Under the pieces are notes generated by a model. That model saw nothing but the letters and a program-made list of their open reading frames with translations. It was not told the origin of the DNA and ran no database searches. A DNA stretch of 64,000 nt from Hyphomicrobiaceae bacterium (GTDB lineage: Bacteria > Pseudomonadota > Alphaproteobacteria > Rhizobiales > Xanthobacteraceae). The translations under genes and the position numbers were made by a program. Location: the NCBI GenBank assembly GCA_021324465.1, contig JAJPJB010000008.1:1-64000 (forward strand), read 5' to 3'. Position 1 is the first letter of the stretch. Each line of letters opens with the position of its first letter. Positions 27,070-38,918 of the stretch are shown in pieces.

Positions 27070-28497
27070 ATGACAGGCACGGATCAGGAGCGCTGGCGGC
27101 GGGTCAAAGATCGGTTGCGTTCCGAACTTGGCGACGACGTGTTTACAAGCTGGTTTGGCCGTATGGAGCTCGACACCGTTGATAAAGGTGTGGTGCGGCT
27201 GTCGGTGCCGACGCGCTTTTTGCGCAACTGGATCCAATCGCATTACAGCGAGAAAGTCTTAAGCCGGTGGCAAGAGGAAGAGGCTGACGTCACGCGTCTT
27301 GAACTGAGCGTTCGCTCGGCGACGATCCGGCCAGCCGTCGCCAAGCCCAGAATTGCGGAAGCCGTACCGCCCTGCCGCGACGGGCGCGAAGGCGCTGTCA
27401 ATGGGTCGGAGACGCGGGCCAGCGTGCCATATATGACCGTGCATGAAGCGCTGGGTGGCTCGCCGCTAGATCCGCGCCTGACGTTTGAGACCTTCGTCGT
27501 CGGTCGTTCCAATACGCTCGCGCATGCCGCCGCCAAACAAGTGGCGACCAGCCGGCGCGGCGAGCCGTTGATGTTCAACCCGCTCTACGTGCACTCCGCC
27601 GTCGGGCTTGGCAAAACACACCTGCTTCAGGCCATTACCTGGGCCGGCAACAGCGCCGGTGACCGCAAAATGCTCTACCTGACCGCTGAGCGGTTCATGT
27701 ACGGCTTCGTATCGGCGCTGCGCTCGCAGACCACGCTGGCATTCAAAGAGGCGGTGCGCGCCATTGATGTGCTGGTGATCGACGATCTGCAGTTTCTGCA
27801 GGGTCGCTCCACCCAGGCCGAGTTCTGCCACACGCTCAACGCGCTGATCGATGCCGGGCGCCAAGTCGTCATCGCCAGCGATCGTCCCCCAGCCGATCTC
27901 GAAAGCCTCGATGATCGTGTCCGCTCGCGCCTTGCCGGCGGTTTGGTGGTGGAGATCGCCTCGTTGGGCGAGGAATTGCGGCTCGAAATCCTCAAAAGCC
28001 GGATCGCTGCCGCACGCACGCATCATCCTGGCTTTGAAGTGCCGCAACAGGTCCTCGTCTACATCGCCAAGTCGGTAACCCACAACGGCCGCGATCTCGA
28101 GGGCGCCGTGAACCGGCTTCTGGCCCACAGCAAGCTCACGGGCCAGCCCGTGACCCTGGAAATGGCCGAGCGAGAAATGCGCGACTTGATCCGGCCGGCC
28201 GAACCGAAACGGGTCAGGATCGAGGACATTCAGCGCATCGTGGCACGGCAGTACAATGTCAGCCGCGCCGATCTGTTGTCGTCGCGCCGTACCGCCAATG
28301 TCGTGCGGCCGCGGCAGGTCGCCATGTACTTGGCAAAAATCTTGACGCTGCGCTCGCTGCCGGAAATTGGCCGCCGCTTCGGCGGGCGCGACCACACGAC
28401 CGTGCTTCACGCGGTGCGCAAGATCGAGAGTCTGGCCGGCAATGACAGTGCCTTTGCCGAGGAGATCGAGTCGCTTAAGCGACAGCTTCAGGATTGA
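27070..28497 (+). CDS. dnaA: Chromosomal replication initiator DnaA
   Basis: The 475-residue protein binds DnaA boxes and opens the replication origin. Domain I is seen at the N-terminus ([19 protein letters not shown]). The AAA+ domain has Walker A GLGKTH at 179-184 and Walker B VIDDLQF with D238. The C-terminal DNA-binding helix-turn-helix carries the signature [12 protein letters not shown] from D441. The start at 27070 was chosen because domain I begins directly there; an upstream in-frame TTG at 26962 adds 36 residues without family support. A strong GC hairpin follows the gene. Confidence 0.97.
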   Translation: MTGTDQERWRRVKDRLRSELGDDVFTSWFGRMELDTVDKGVVRLSVPTRFLRNWIQSHYSEKVLSRWQEEEADVTRLELSVRSATIRPAVAKPRIAEAVPPCRDGREGAVNGSETRASVPYMTVHEALGGSPLDPRLTFETFVVGRSNTLAHAAAKQVATSRRGEPLMFNPLYVHSAVGLGKTHLLQAITWAGNSAGDRKMLYLTAERFMYGFVSALRSQTTLAFKEAVRAIDVLVIDDLQFLQGRSTQAEFCHTLNALIDAGRQVVIASDRPPADLESLDDRVRSRLAGGLVVEIASLGEELRLEILKSRIAAARTHHPGFEVPQQVLVYIAKSVTHNGRDLEGAVNRLLAHSKLTGQPVTLEMAEREMRDLIRPAEPKRVRIEDIQRIVARQYNVSRADLLSSRRTANVVRPRQVAMYLAKILTLRSLPEIGRRFGGRDHTTVLHAVRKIESLAGNDSAFAEEIESLKRQLQD

Positions 28498-28598
28498 ATG
28501 CAAGCCGACTTGACGGGCACCATCATGGGTTCTGCCCGCCCTGCCCGGGTGAGTTGTCGCGCCAAAAGCCTGTGAAAAGACAGGGAAAAAGCACCGAA

Positions 28599-28627
28599 AA
28601 GGCCCGGCCGCCGGTATGCCGGGCCTT
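28599..28627 (+). terminator. Hairpin between dnaA and dnaN
   Basis: A perfect 10-base stem, AAGGCCCGGC and GCCGGGCCTT, with a 9-base loop lies in the dnaA-dnaN gap, 102 bases after the dnaA stop. A-rich sequence precedes it but no T-run follows, so termination may be partial. It would separate dnaA expression from that of dnaN. Confidence 0.6.
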
Positions 28628-28695
28628 GCCGAAATTGCCGTATCACGCCACTTTTGGCGTCCACCAAGGAGTGCGACGCTGCCACGGGTCGAGCG

Positions 28696-29814
28696 ATGAA
28701 GGTCACGGTAGAGCGTTCCGAATTGCTGAAGTCGCTGGGCCACGTGCATCGGGTCGTCGAGCGCCGCAACACCATTCCGATTCTGGCCAATGTGCTGCTG
28801 CAAGCCGACCGGGCAAAGTTGTCGCTGAAAGCGACTGACCTCGACGTCGAAGTCACTGACGCAATCGCCGCCGAAGTGGGACCTGGCGGCTCGACCACGG
28901 TGCCGGCACACATGTTGTTCGACATCGTGCGCAAGCTGCCTGAGGGCGCGCAGATCGTTCTGGAGTCGTCCGGCGATCGCGCGGCTTTGGCGATTCGCGC
29001 CGGCCGTACCCGTTTCACGCTGCAGACGCTGCCCGAAAGCGACTTTCCCGATCTCGCGCCGGGCGACATGACGCACACATTCACGCTGAAGGCCGCCGAC
29101 CTCAAGCGGCTGATCGACAAGACCCAGTTCGCCATTTCGACCGAGGAGACACGCTACTACCTCAACGGCATTTATCTGCATGCCGCCGGCACCGCCAAGG
29201 CGCCGACGCTGCGCGCGGTGGCAACTGACGGCCATCGGCTTGCGCAAATGGAGCTGGAACTGCCGAAGGGCGCCGACGGCATGCCTGGCATCATCATCCC
29301 GCGTAAGACCGTGGGCGAGGTGCAGCGGCTCATCGAGGACCCCGATGCCGAAATCTTGGTCGAGATTTCGAGCGGCAAGATCCGCTTCACCATCGGCCCG
29401 ACGATCCTGACATCGAAACTGATTGACGGCACATTCCCGGATTACGCCCGCGTCATCCCGGTCAGCAACGACAAGGAATTGGTGGTCGACAAAAAGGAGT
29501 TCGCGGAAGCGGTCGATCGGGTTTCGACGGTATCGAGCGAACGCGGCCGCGCCGTCAAGCTGTCGATCACCGGGGGCCGCCTCTTATTGTCGGTAACCAA
29601 TCCCGATTCCGGCAGCGCCAACGAGGAGCTCGAAGTCGGCTATGAGGCCGACCCGCTCGATATCGGCTTCAATTCGCGGTATCTGCTTGACATTGCCGCA
29701 CAGATTGAGAGCGAGGCAGCCGTGCTGAAGCTTGCCGATCCCGGCTCGCCGACCCTGATCCAGGACAAGGACCCGCGCGGGGCGCTCTACGTGCTGATGC
29801 CGATGCGGGTTTGA
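28696..29814 (+). CDS. dnaN: DNA polymerase III beta sliding clamp
   Basis: DnaN forms the dimeric ring that tethers DNA polymerase III to DNA. The 372-residue protein begins MKVTVERSELLKSLGHVHRV, contains YYLNGIYLHAAG and ATDGHRLAQMELE in the middle domain, and ends LYVLMPMRV, the usual clamp C-terminus. The start at 28696 matches the family; an in-frame start 42 bases upstream would add unmatched residues. The order dnaA-dnaN-recF-gyrB is the ancestral bacterial replication block. Confidence 0.98.
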   Translation: MKVTVERSELLKSLGHVHRVVERRNTIPILANVLLQADRAKLSLKATDLDVEVTDAIAAEVGPGGSTTVPAHMLFDIVRKLPEGAQIVLESSGDRAALAIRAGRTRFTLQTLPESDFPDLAPGDMTHTFTLKAADLKRLIDKTQFAISTEETRYYLNGIYLHAAGTAKAPTLRAVATDGHRLAQMELELPKGADGMPGIIIPRKTVGEVQRLIEDPDAEILVEISSGKIRFTIGPTILTSKLIDGTFPDYARVIPVSNDKELVVDKKEFAEAVDRVSTVSSERGRAVKLSITGGRLLLSVTNPDSGSANEELEVGYEADPLDIGFNSRYLLDIAAQIESEAAVLKLADPGSPTLIQDKDPRGALYVLMPMRV

Positions 29815-29915
29815 AGCCCGTCTTCACGGTCGCTTATCTCGAAAGTTGGAATCGCAGCAGATGCGCCTATCTTGGCACTCTGTCCGCCAAGTGACAGCTG
29901 AGAGCGATTTCTCGG

Positions 29916-31046
29916 ATGCTTCGCCGCCTGACGGTCACGAATTTCCGCAACTATCATGCGGCGTCGCTCGAGACCGACGCCGCTACCGTCGTACTGGTCG
30001 GCCCGAACGGCGCCGGCAAAACCAACCTGATCGAAGCGATCTCGTTCCTTGCCCCAGGGCGTGGACTGCGCCGGGCCACTCTCGATGAGGTCGCTTTCAG
30101 CGAAGGGGACGGCTCGTGGGCCGTCGCCGCCGAGATCAACGGCGCGCTCGGACTCGCAACCCTTGGCACCGGCATCGAGCGGCCTGCCGGCGACGGCATA
30201 ATCCAACGCAAATGTCGCATCGATCGCGAGCCGGTCTCCTCGGCCGCAGCCTTCGCCGACCATCTCCGTGTGATCTGGCTGGTGCCGGCGATGGATACGC
30301 TGTTCGCCGGGGCTCCCTCCGAACGTCGACGCTTTCTCGATCGCCTTGTGCTCGCTGTCGACCCGGAACATGGCAGCCGCGTCAACGCGCTCGACCGTTC
30401 ATTGCGCTCGCGCAACCGGTTGTTGGAGGAACCGCGTCCCGACGTGCATTGGCTTGATGCCGTCGAGCATGAGACCGCCGAGCTTGCCGTTGCCGTCGCC
30501 AGCCTGCGGGCTGAAACCGTGCGCCGCCTGGATGCAGTGCTCGCGCAGCGTCGAGAATCGGCCTTTCCATCGGCGGAAATCGCCCTGGATGGCTGGATGG
30601 AGCAGCTGATTGCGGTGCATCCTGCAACCGAGCTGGAAGAGCGTTACCGTGCCGTGCTGCGGGACAATCGCACGCGCGACGCGGCCGCCGGCCGCACGCT
30701 CGAAGGGCCGCATCTGACCGATCTGAAAGTCATTTATGCGCCGAAGGCGGTTGCCGCGGCGGATGCCTCGACCGGTGAACAAAAGGCATTACTGATCGGG
30801 CTCGTTCTAGGTCATGCGAGACTGATTGCCGCGATGACCGGCCACGCCCCGATCCTGCTGCTCGATGAGGTGGTAGCGCACCTCGATCCGGTCCGGCGCC
30901 GCGCCTTGCACGATGAACTTCGGCAATTGCGCACCCAGGTCTGGATGACGGGTGCCGATCCTGCGCTCTTCACCGAGGTCGCAGCCGATGCCGCGATTGT
31001 CGAGGTGCGCTCTGGACGACTTGAGCTGAAGACGCGCCCGCATTGA
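29916..31046 (+). CDS. recF: DNA replication and repair protein RecF
   Basis: RecF is an SMC-like ATPase that helps load RecA at single-strand gaps. The 376-residue protein has Walker A GPNGAGKTN at residues 29-37, the ABC-type signature STGEQKALLIGL, and Walker B PILLLDEVVAHLD. The start ATG at 29916 gives the standard opening LRRLTVTNFRNY. It lies 101 bases after dnaN. Confidence 0.96.
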   Translation: MLRRLTVTNFRNYHAASLETDAATVVLVGPNGAGKTNLIEAISFLAPGRGLRRATLDEVAFSEGDGSWAVAAEINGALGLATLGTGIERPAGDGIIQRKCRIDREPVSSAAAFADHLRVIWLVPAMDTLFAGAPSERRRFLDRLVLAVDPEHGSRVNALDRSLRSRNRLLEEPRPDVHWLDAVEHETAELAVAVASLRAETVRRLDAVLAQRRESAFPSAEIALDGWMEQLIAVHPATELEERYRAVLRDNRTRDAAAGRTLEGPHLTDLKVIYAPKAVAAADASTGEQKALLIGLVLGHARLIAAMTGHAPILLLDEVVAHLDPVRRRALHDELRQLRTQVWMTGADPALFTEVAADAAIVEVRSGRLELKTRPH

Positions 31047-31180
31047 GCGAGCGCGCGGAAGCGTTCCAAATGGCTTGGAAAATTTGCGAATTCGCGCCGC
31101 AGCCGGCCAGGGAACGATAAGCCGGGAAGCCTCTTAAACCGAAAGAAGTTGCAAATGTCCGGTATTTGACAGAGGCCTTG

Positions 31181-31378
31181 ATGCCGGAACCCGCAGAAGA
31201 CATGATCGTCCGCAACTTGATCGAATCGCTTGAGCAACTGCGTTCCGATCTCGACCGGATGGAACTTTGGGCTGCCGTGCTGGGCTCATTCGCGCACCCA
31301 GTTCCCGAGTACAATCCTGACGATCCACATCTCCTCAGGCCTTGGCCGCAACCGCGCGTGCGACGGGAGCGATACTGA
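31181..31378 (+). CDS. Small hypothetical protein between recF and gyrB
   Basis: A 65-codon frame from ATG 31181 (or a TTG at 31166) encodes an acidic protein with a likely amphipathic helix, NLIESLEQLRSDLDRMELWA, followed by a proline-rich, charged tail. The residue pattern looks like a real small protein rather than random high-GC coding, but I recognise no family. It has no strong ribosome-binding site. It could also be noncoding sequence ahead of gyrB. Confidence 0.45.
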   Translation: MPEPAEDMIVRNLIESLEQLRSDLDRMELWAAVLGSFAHPVPEYNPDDPHLLRPWPQPRVRRERY

Positions 31379-31511
31379 GCGGGCGGCGCATTGCGCTGCA
31401 CGGATCATTCCGCTAGCGGCCTCTTCTGAACAGCTGTTTGGGTCTGGTGGCCTTACCAGGCTAAAGTTCTTTCGAGCGCTGAATTAGGCCGACTCGGCGC
31501 CCGCCAAAGTC

Positions 31512-31539
31512 TTGAAAAACCGCGATCGGACAATATCTT
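31512..31539 (+). promoter_or_regulatory. Possible sigma-70-type promoter of gyrB
   Basis: TTGAAA at 31512-31517 and TATCTT at 31534-31539 are separated by 16 bases, about 95 bases before the gyrB start. Between this site and the gene lies a short hairpin, GGCCTG-TAC-CAGGCC (31555-31569), followed by GTTTTC, which might affect early transcription. The call rests only on pattern matching. Confidence 0.35.
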
Positions 31540-31547
31540 AGTTATGA

Positions 31548-34076
<2,529 letters not shown>

Positions 34077-34089
34077 CTGCAGGCGACAG

Positions 34090-34185
34090 CTTTTTCCGGG
34101 AAAGTGGGTGCCGGCTTCCCGTAAAAAGATGCGACAAGACGAAAACCCGGAGCATTTTCCGATTCCATCGAATCGGAAAATGCTC
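34090..34185. repeat. Composite palindromic repeat after gyrB
   Basis: Two hairpins stand side by side. The first pairs 34090-34102 with 34116-34128 (12 of 13 bases pair, CTTTTT outer arm). The second is a perfect 16-base inverted repeat, GAGCATTTTCCGATTC (34150-34165) and its complement (34170-34185), with the 4-base loop CATC. From memory, GAGCATTTTCCGATT...AATCGGAAAATGCTC units are very common in Rhizobiales genomes. It lies between convergent genes and could terminate both. Its right arm overlaps the stop codon of the neighbouring MBL-fold gene. Confidence 0.75.
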
Positions 34186-35077
34186 AGTGTCCCGGCAGCA
34201 CGAGCACCTCGGGATTCTTCGGCAGGGTCGCCTTTGATACGATTACTGACGGGATTTCGGCCGTCCGCACGTCCCACAATTTGCGAGCGCGATCAAGAAA
34301 GCGCTCAAGGCTGAACTGACCGAAGTAGTGCATCGGGATCATCAGGGGCGCTTTCTGTGCCGTGAGCACATCCAGCATGCCGTCGAGATCGAGCGTGTAA
34401 GAGCCGTCGACTGGCGCCATGACGACGTCAACGCGGCCAATTTCCTCGATCTGTTGCTGGGTGAGCGTATGATGCAGATGACCCAGATGGGCGATGCACA
34501 TATTCGCAATCTCAAAAATGAAAATCGAGTTGCCATAACGCTCGGTGCCGCCCGACCACGAGCGAATATTGGTGGGCACGTTGCGTATCCGCACGTCGCG
34601 ATATTTTACATCCCATATTGCCGGCTGTTCCGGACTTGGCCCCCAGCCGCGCAGGATATATTTGATCGCCGGATCCGGATGGTCGGTGTAATGCGTATCG
34701 TGCGCGTGATTCATCGTGACAATGTCCGGCATAACCGGCGGTCGCACATAGTCGTTATAGTCCGTTGCGATGCGCACAAGCTCCGGGCTCTCGATCAGGA
34801 ATGTCGCGTGGCCGACAAAGGTGAGCCGCACCTGATCGACACTGAGCGCCGCAAGATGAAATGATGCAGCAACGGGGCGCGGTCGCTCGCCAGCGACCAA
34901 GCCGGGACAATTATCGGCCACCTCCGAAGCACCCGCCGGCCGCGGCTGCGCTTGCTGATTATGCGCCGGCGCATCCGGCACTTGCGCGTATGCCAAGGGC
35001 GCGGCCGTCAAAAGCGCGCTTGCAATGGCGATGCTACCCAGCATTCCCGAGGCGTTCACGATGGACCTGTCGGGCAA
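34184..35077 (-). CDS. Exported MBL-fold (UlaG-like) metallohydrolase
   Basis: This 297-residue protein has an N-terminal signal peptide (hydrophobic run IAIASALLTAAPLAYA, probable cleavage after AYA), so a periplasmic location is likely. FVGHATFLIESP followed by a metal-site segment is typical of the UlaG-like branch of the metallo-beta-lactamase fold. The usual HxHxDH motif reads HAHDTH, so the aspartate is shifted by one position. AHLGHLHH and MIPMHYFGQF probably supply the remaining metal ligands. The start could be 35077 or 35044. The substrate is unknown. The gene diverges from the methyltransferase-like gene at 35186. Confidence 0.75.
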   Translation of the reverse strand: MPDRSIVNASGMLGSIAIASALLTAAPLAYAQVPDAPAHNQQAQPRPAGASEVADNCPGLVAGERPRPVAASFHLAALSVDQVRLTFVGHATFLIESPELVRIATDYNDYVRPPVMPDIVTMNHAHDTHYTDHPDPAIKYILRGWGPSPEQPAIWDVKYRDVRIRNVPTNIRSWSGGTERYGNSIFIFEIANMCIAHLGHLHHTLTQQQIEEIGRVDVVMAPVDGSYTLDLDGMLDVLTAQKAPLMIPMHYFGQFSLERFLDRARKLWDVRTAEIPSVIVSKATLPKNPEVLVLPGH

Positions 35078-35185
35078 TCGGATCGATCAGGGAAAAGCGA
35101 ATTTTGGCCCGGAATATGGTGAGAGACTATATGCATGTCATAGCTGTAATGTGAAACCGCTGAAGCAGCGCCATGAAGCAGCGCC

Positions 35186-35758
35186 ATGCCCCCTAGCATC
35201 TTGTTTGCCGTCATTTGGCTCGGCTGGATCGTGAGTTGGATGCTTGCGGCATTGTGGTCGGCGCGCACCGAAAAGCGCATCACGACCTGGGAGACCTCGG
35301 CATCGCGCGCCGCCATTGTGATCGGTGCCATTTTGCTGTTTTACGCGGGCCGCCGTGCGTCGGCTGAAGCGCGGTTATGGCATGTCGGCCTTGCCGGCGG
35401 TTATGCGCTCGCCGCTTTGACCTTGGCCGGCGTCGCGTTTGCGTGGTGGGCGCGCATTCACCTTGGCAAGCTGTGGTCGAGCGCGGTCGCCCGCAAGCAA
35501 GACCATCGTATCATCGATACGGGCCCTTATGCCTTGGTACGCCATCCGATTTACACTGGATTGATCGTCGCCATCGTGGCCACGGCATTGGCACAGGGCG
35601 CAATCGCGGGTTGCCTGGGTGCGGCCCTTGTCGCCGTCGGCCTTTGGCTCAAGGCGCGCGCCGAAGAGCGCTTTTTAGCGGACGAACTCGGCGAGGACGT
35701 CTACGGCGCCTACCGCCGTCGCGTGCCAATGCTGCTTCCGTTCTTGCCGAACAGGTAA
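35186..35758 (+). CDS. Isoprenylcysteine carboxyl methyltransferase (ICMT)-like membrane protein
   Basis: The 190-residue protein has about four or five hydrophobic spans and the C-terminal motif DTGPYALVRHPIYTGL at about residues 111-126, followed by the acidic EERFLADELGEDVYGAY. This pattern marks the ICMT/phospholipid methyltransferase superfamily, which binds SAM at the membrane. Bacterial members rarely have known substrates, so only a membrane methyltransferase role is proposed. It is transcribed away from the MBL-fold gene, with 108 bases between the starts. Confidence 0.75.
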   Translation: MPPSILFAVIWLGWIVSWMLAALWSARTEKRITTWETSASRAAIVIGAILLFYAGRRASAEARLWHVGLAGGYALAALTLAGVAFAWWARIHLGKLWSSAVARKQDHRIIDTGPYALVRHPIYTGLIVAIVATALAQGAIAGCLGAALVAVGLWLKARAEERFLADELGEDVYGAYRRRVPMLLPFLPNR

Positions 35759-35781
35759 ACGCGCGAAGCTTTGTCCGCCGC

Positions 35782-36621
35782 TCAGCGGCCGGACGTAATC
35801 GTGCCGCGCGCGGTGAGCACGAGCCATTGGCCATCCTGGCGTTTGATCTGATCGACGCGCCCGAGGCCGGGCAGCACGCTGCCGGTGCCGACGTCGAACA
35901 TGCCGCCATAGCGGCTTTCGATGAGAGCGCGGCCTTTGCGGACATCGTGCACGATCCAATCCGCCAGAATTCGATCGCTCAGCTTCGGCGCATCCGTCGC
36001 CGGCACGGTGCTCATTCCGGCCGACTTCGCGGCGATCGAACCCGTCGTATCGGCCGCGGCAAAATGTTGATCGAGCTTGTCGAGCCGGTCGGCAATCTTG
36101 ATGAATTGACTGCCGGTGGCACGGGTCGCCGAATCGACATCCGCCTTGATCAGCGCGGAGAGCTCGAGTTTCATTTGCGCAAGCGCTGTTGCTGTCGCGT
36201 CAGCATTTGCCTGCGCCGCATTGCCCGACGGCGCCGCGGGGTGAAGCATATGGGCAAAACCCGTACCCGAAACAGAGCCGATGAATGAGCCGAACGCCGC
36301 CGCAAAGGCGACCGAGGCTGCAAGCATGAGAAAGCGCGTCGAATGTCCCGGCGCCGCTGCAGCTTTCTCAGCACCGGTCGCTTCCGCCGATCCCTCGACG
36401 GCTTCGTCCTCCCCGGCGCCGAGTCTTGGCGACAGTACCATGGGCAAGTTCCTGTCGAGGCCGGTGCTGTTGGAGCTGCCGTCCGCCGCCGGCGTCCCGG
36501 TGCCCTCGCCCATACCGTCAGTGGCGCCCTGTTCGGGCCTTTCGCCGTCACCAAGGCTGTCCGGGCTTTCGGCCATCTGCGAATCTCCGGGATTAGAACG
36601 AGGTGACCAGTCGTTAACCAT
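35782..36621 (-). CDS. Hypothetical single-pass membrane protein
   Basis: The 279-residue protein has a long, low-complexity acidic N-terminus (about 90 residues rich in G, E, S and P), one membrane span at about residues 97-115 (LMLAASVAFAAAFGSFIGSV), a helical segment that may form a short coiled coil, and a C-terminal block ending in LPGLGRVDQIKRQDGQWLVL. The topology is probably N-in, C-out. I recall similar uncharacterised proteins in Bradyrhizobium-like bacteria but know no function. The start may instead be the ATG at 36576. It lies upstream of no obvious partner. Confidence 0.6.
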   Translation of the reverse strand: MVNDWSPRSNPGDSQMAESPDSLGDGERPEQGATDGMGEGTGTPAADGSSNSTGLDRNLPMVLSPRLGAGEDEAVEGSAEATGAEKAAAAPGHSTRFLMLAASVAFAAAFGSFIGSVSGTGFAHMLHPAAPSGNAAQANADATATALAQMKLELSALIKADVDSATRATGSQFIKIADRLDKLDQHFAAADTTGSIAAKSAGMSTVPATDAPKLSDRILADWIVHDVRKGRALIESRYGGMFDVGTGSVLPGLGRVDQIKRQDGQWLVLTARGTITSGR

Positions 36622-36674
36622 GTTTGGTTAGCAATTGGTTACCGGAGTCGGGGCCCGCTTGACCGGCCAACCTT

Positions 36675-37676
36675 TTAGTCAAGCAATCCGTTCTCGCGGG
36701 CGAGCGCATTGAGCGAGGTTTCTGGGCGCGCACCGAGATGCTGGATGACCTCGCCGGCAGCCAGCGCGCCAAGCCGGCCGCAGGTACGGTGGTCGGCGCC
36801 GCGCGCGAGGCCGCACAGGAATCCGGCGGCAAACAGGTCCCCGGCCCCGGTCGTATCGACGACGCGAGCAACCGGAAAAGCCGGCACCGCCTCATCGCCG
36901 TCCGGACCGATCACCAGACAGCCTTTGGCGCTGCGCGTGACCACCGCGACAGCGATGTCCTTGCGCAGAGAGGCAACCGCTGTGTCGAAATCCGCGGTCT
37001 GATAAAGGCTGTGCAACTCGGCCTCGTTGGCGAAAATGAGATCGACGGTGCGCGAGCGCATCAGCTGCAAAAACTCGTCGCGCCAGCGGTCGACACAGAA
37101 GGCGTCCGACAGCGACAGAGCCACCTTGCGGCCGGCCTCGTGGGCTATTTTCGCGGCTTTAACAAACGCCTCCTTGGCGTGCTTCGGATCCCACAAATAG
37201 CCTTCAAGATAGGTGATGGCGCTGTCCGCAATCATTTGCGGATCAATATCGGCGGGATGCAGGTCCTGCGCGGCGCCCAGATAAGTGTTCATGGTGCGCT
37301 CGCCGTCCGGTGTCACCAGGACATAGCAGCGCCCGGTCGACGGGCCGTCGGAGGCCGGCGGCGTGGCGAAGACCACGCCAGCCGATCGAATGTCATGCGT
37401 GAAGGCACGGCCGAGCAGATCGTCCTTGACCTTGCCGATGAACGCGCCCCGGCCCCCGAGCGAGGCGAGCCCGACGATCGTGTTCGCCGCCGAGCCGCCG
37501 GACGTCTCCACCGCGGGTCCCATCGCATCATAAATTGCCTCCGCGCGCGCCTCGTCGATCAGCGCCATCGTACCTTTGGTCATGCCTTGCCTGAGCAAAA
37601 AGTCTTCTTCGGCGCGGGCGATCACATCGACAATCGCATTGCCAATACCGAGAACGTCATAGCGGGCCGCTGCCAT
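36675..37676 (-). CDS. PfkB family carbohydrate kinase (adenosine kinase-like)
   Basis: The 333-residue protein is a ribokinase/PfkB kinase. It shows the N-terminal GIGNAIVDVIA, the first signature SGGSAANTIVGLASLGG, and the catalytic DTTGAGDLFAAGFL with the base aspartate. In alphaproteobacteria such proteins are usually annotated as adenosine kinase, which would recycle adenosine formed from S-adenosylhomocysteine. A sugar substrate cannot be excluded. It diverges from trpS. Confidence 0.82.
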   Translation of the reverse strand: MAAARYDVLGIGNAIVDVIARAEEDFLLRQGMTKGTMALIDEARAEAIYDAMGPAVETSGGSAANTIVGLASLGGRGAFIGKVKDDLLGRAFTHDIRSAGVVFATPPASDGPSTGRCYVLVTPDGERTMNTYLGAAQDLHPADIDPQMIADSAITYLEGYLWDPKHAKEAFVKAAKIAHEAGRKVALSLSDAFCVDRWRDEFLQLMRSRTVDLIFANEAELHSLYQTADFDTAVASLRKDIAVAVVTRSAKGCLVIGPDGDEAVPAFPVARVVDTTGAGDLFAAGFLCGLARGADHRTCGRLGALAAGEVIQHLGARPETSLNALARENGLLD

Positions 37677-37793
37677 AGCGAGTGCTCTGAATTTGGCTGA
37701 AAAGCATGTGCGGGACGGCGGGCACTATAGCGGCGGGGGCTTGCGGGGCAAGGTAGCGCCGTGGCAACTACGCGCGCGGTGTGGAGGCCCGGC

Positions 37794-38837
37794 ATGGCAT
37801 TCAAGGAACTGGTGTTTTCCGGCGTGCAGCCGACCGGAAATCTGCATCTGGGCAACTATCTCGGCGCGATCAAGCGTTTTGTCGAGCTGCAGGAACGCTA
37901 CGACTGCATCTATTGCGTGGTCGATTTGCATGCCATCACCGTGTGGCAGGACCCGGCTGAACTGCCGCATGCCATCCGCGAAGTGACGGCGGCTTTCATC
38001 GCCTGCGGGATCGATCCCAAAAGGCACATCGTTTTCAACCAAAGTCAGGTGGCCGAGCACGCCGAGCTCGCCTGGATCTTTAATTGCGTGGCCCGCCTCG
38101 GCTGGCTCAACCGCATGACGCAGTTCAAGGAAAAGGCCGGCAGGGATCGTGAGAACGCCTCGGTTGGCCTTTATGCCTATCCGGCGCTGATGGCGGCCGA
38201 CATCCTGGTCTATCGCGCGACGCATGTGCCGGTCGGCGAGGATCAGAAGCAGCATCTGGAGCTTGCGCGCGACATTGCACAGAAATTCAACAATGATTTT
38301 GGGCCCTCCATCCGTGACAAGGGTTTTGGCGAGGTCTTCTTCCCGCTGCCTGAGCCCTTGATCACCGGCGAAGCGACGCGCGTGATGTCGCTGCGCGACG
38401 GCTCGAAGAAAATGTCGAAGTCCGATGCCTCGGATTATTCACGCATCAATCTGACCGACGACGCGGACGCAATCGCGCAGAAAATCCGCAAGGCCAGGAC
38501 CGATCCCGAGCCGTTGCCGAGCGAAGAGAAAGGCCTGGAGAAACGAGCTGAGGCCGACAATCTCGTCGGCATCTATGCGGCGCTTGCCGGCACGACGCGC
38601 GCCGGGGTGCTCAAGGAATTCGGCAATGCGCAATTCTCCACCTTCAAAGCCGCCCTGGTCGAGCTGGCGGTGGCCACGCTTGGGCCGATCGGTGCGGAAA
38701 TGAAGCGGCTCCTGCAGGACCCAGCAGCGATCGATGGCGTGCTGGCAGACGGCGCGGCGCGCGCGCAAAAATTGGCGGGGCAAACTATGAATGCCGTGAA
38801 GGACATTGTTGGGTTTGTGCGGGCCAAGGCCGATTAG
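37794..38837 (+). CDS. trpS: Tryptophanyl-tRNA synthetase
   Basis: TrpS is a class I aminoacyl-tRNA synthetase that charges tRNA-Trp. The 347-residue protein has the HIGH-type motif in [17 protein letters not shown] at the N-terminus and the KMSKS motif intact in [11 protein letters not shown]. The start at 37794 was chosen because the family starts a few residues before the SGVQPTG motif; an upstream GTG at 37761 adds unmatched residues. Confidence 0.97.
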   Translation: MAFKELVFSGVQPTGNLHLGNYLGAIKRFVELQERYDCIYCVVDLHAITVWQDPAELPHAIREVTAAFIACGIDPKRHIVFNQSQVAEHAELAWIFNCVARLGWLNRMTQFKEKAGRDRENASVGLYAYPALMAADILVYRATHVPVGEDQKQHLELARDIAQKFNNDFGPSIRDKGFGEVFFPLPEPLITGEATRVMSLRDGSKKMSKSDASDYSRINLTDDADAIAQKIRKARTDPEPLPSEEKGLEKRAEADNLVGIYAALAGTTRAGVLKEFGNAQFSTFKAALVELAVATLGPIGAEMKRLLQDPAAIDGVLADGAARAQKLAGQTMNAVKDIVGFVRAKAD

Positions 38838-38918
38838 GGCCCTTGAACTTTCACGCCAATTCGCCACGTATTGGAGAGCAGAGGCGCGCTTGCGGCGCGC
38901 ATACCGCCAGAGGCTGCC

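Noticed and set aside
27466-29247. A 593-codon open frame antisense to dnaA and dnaN
   Set aside because: It mirrors real genes in high-GC DNA, has no family motif and crosses two known genes.
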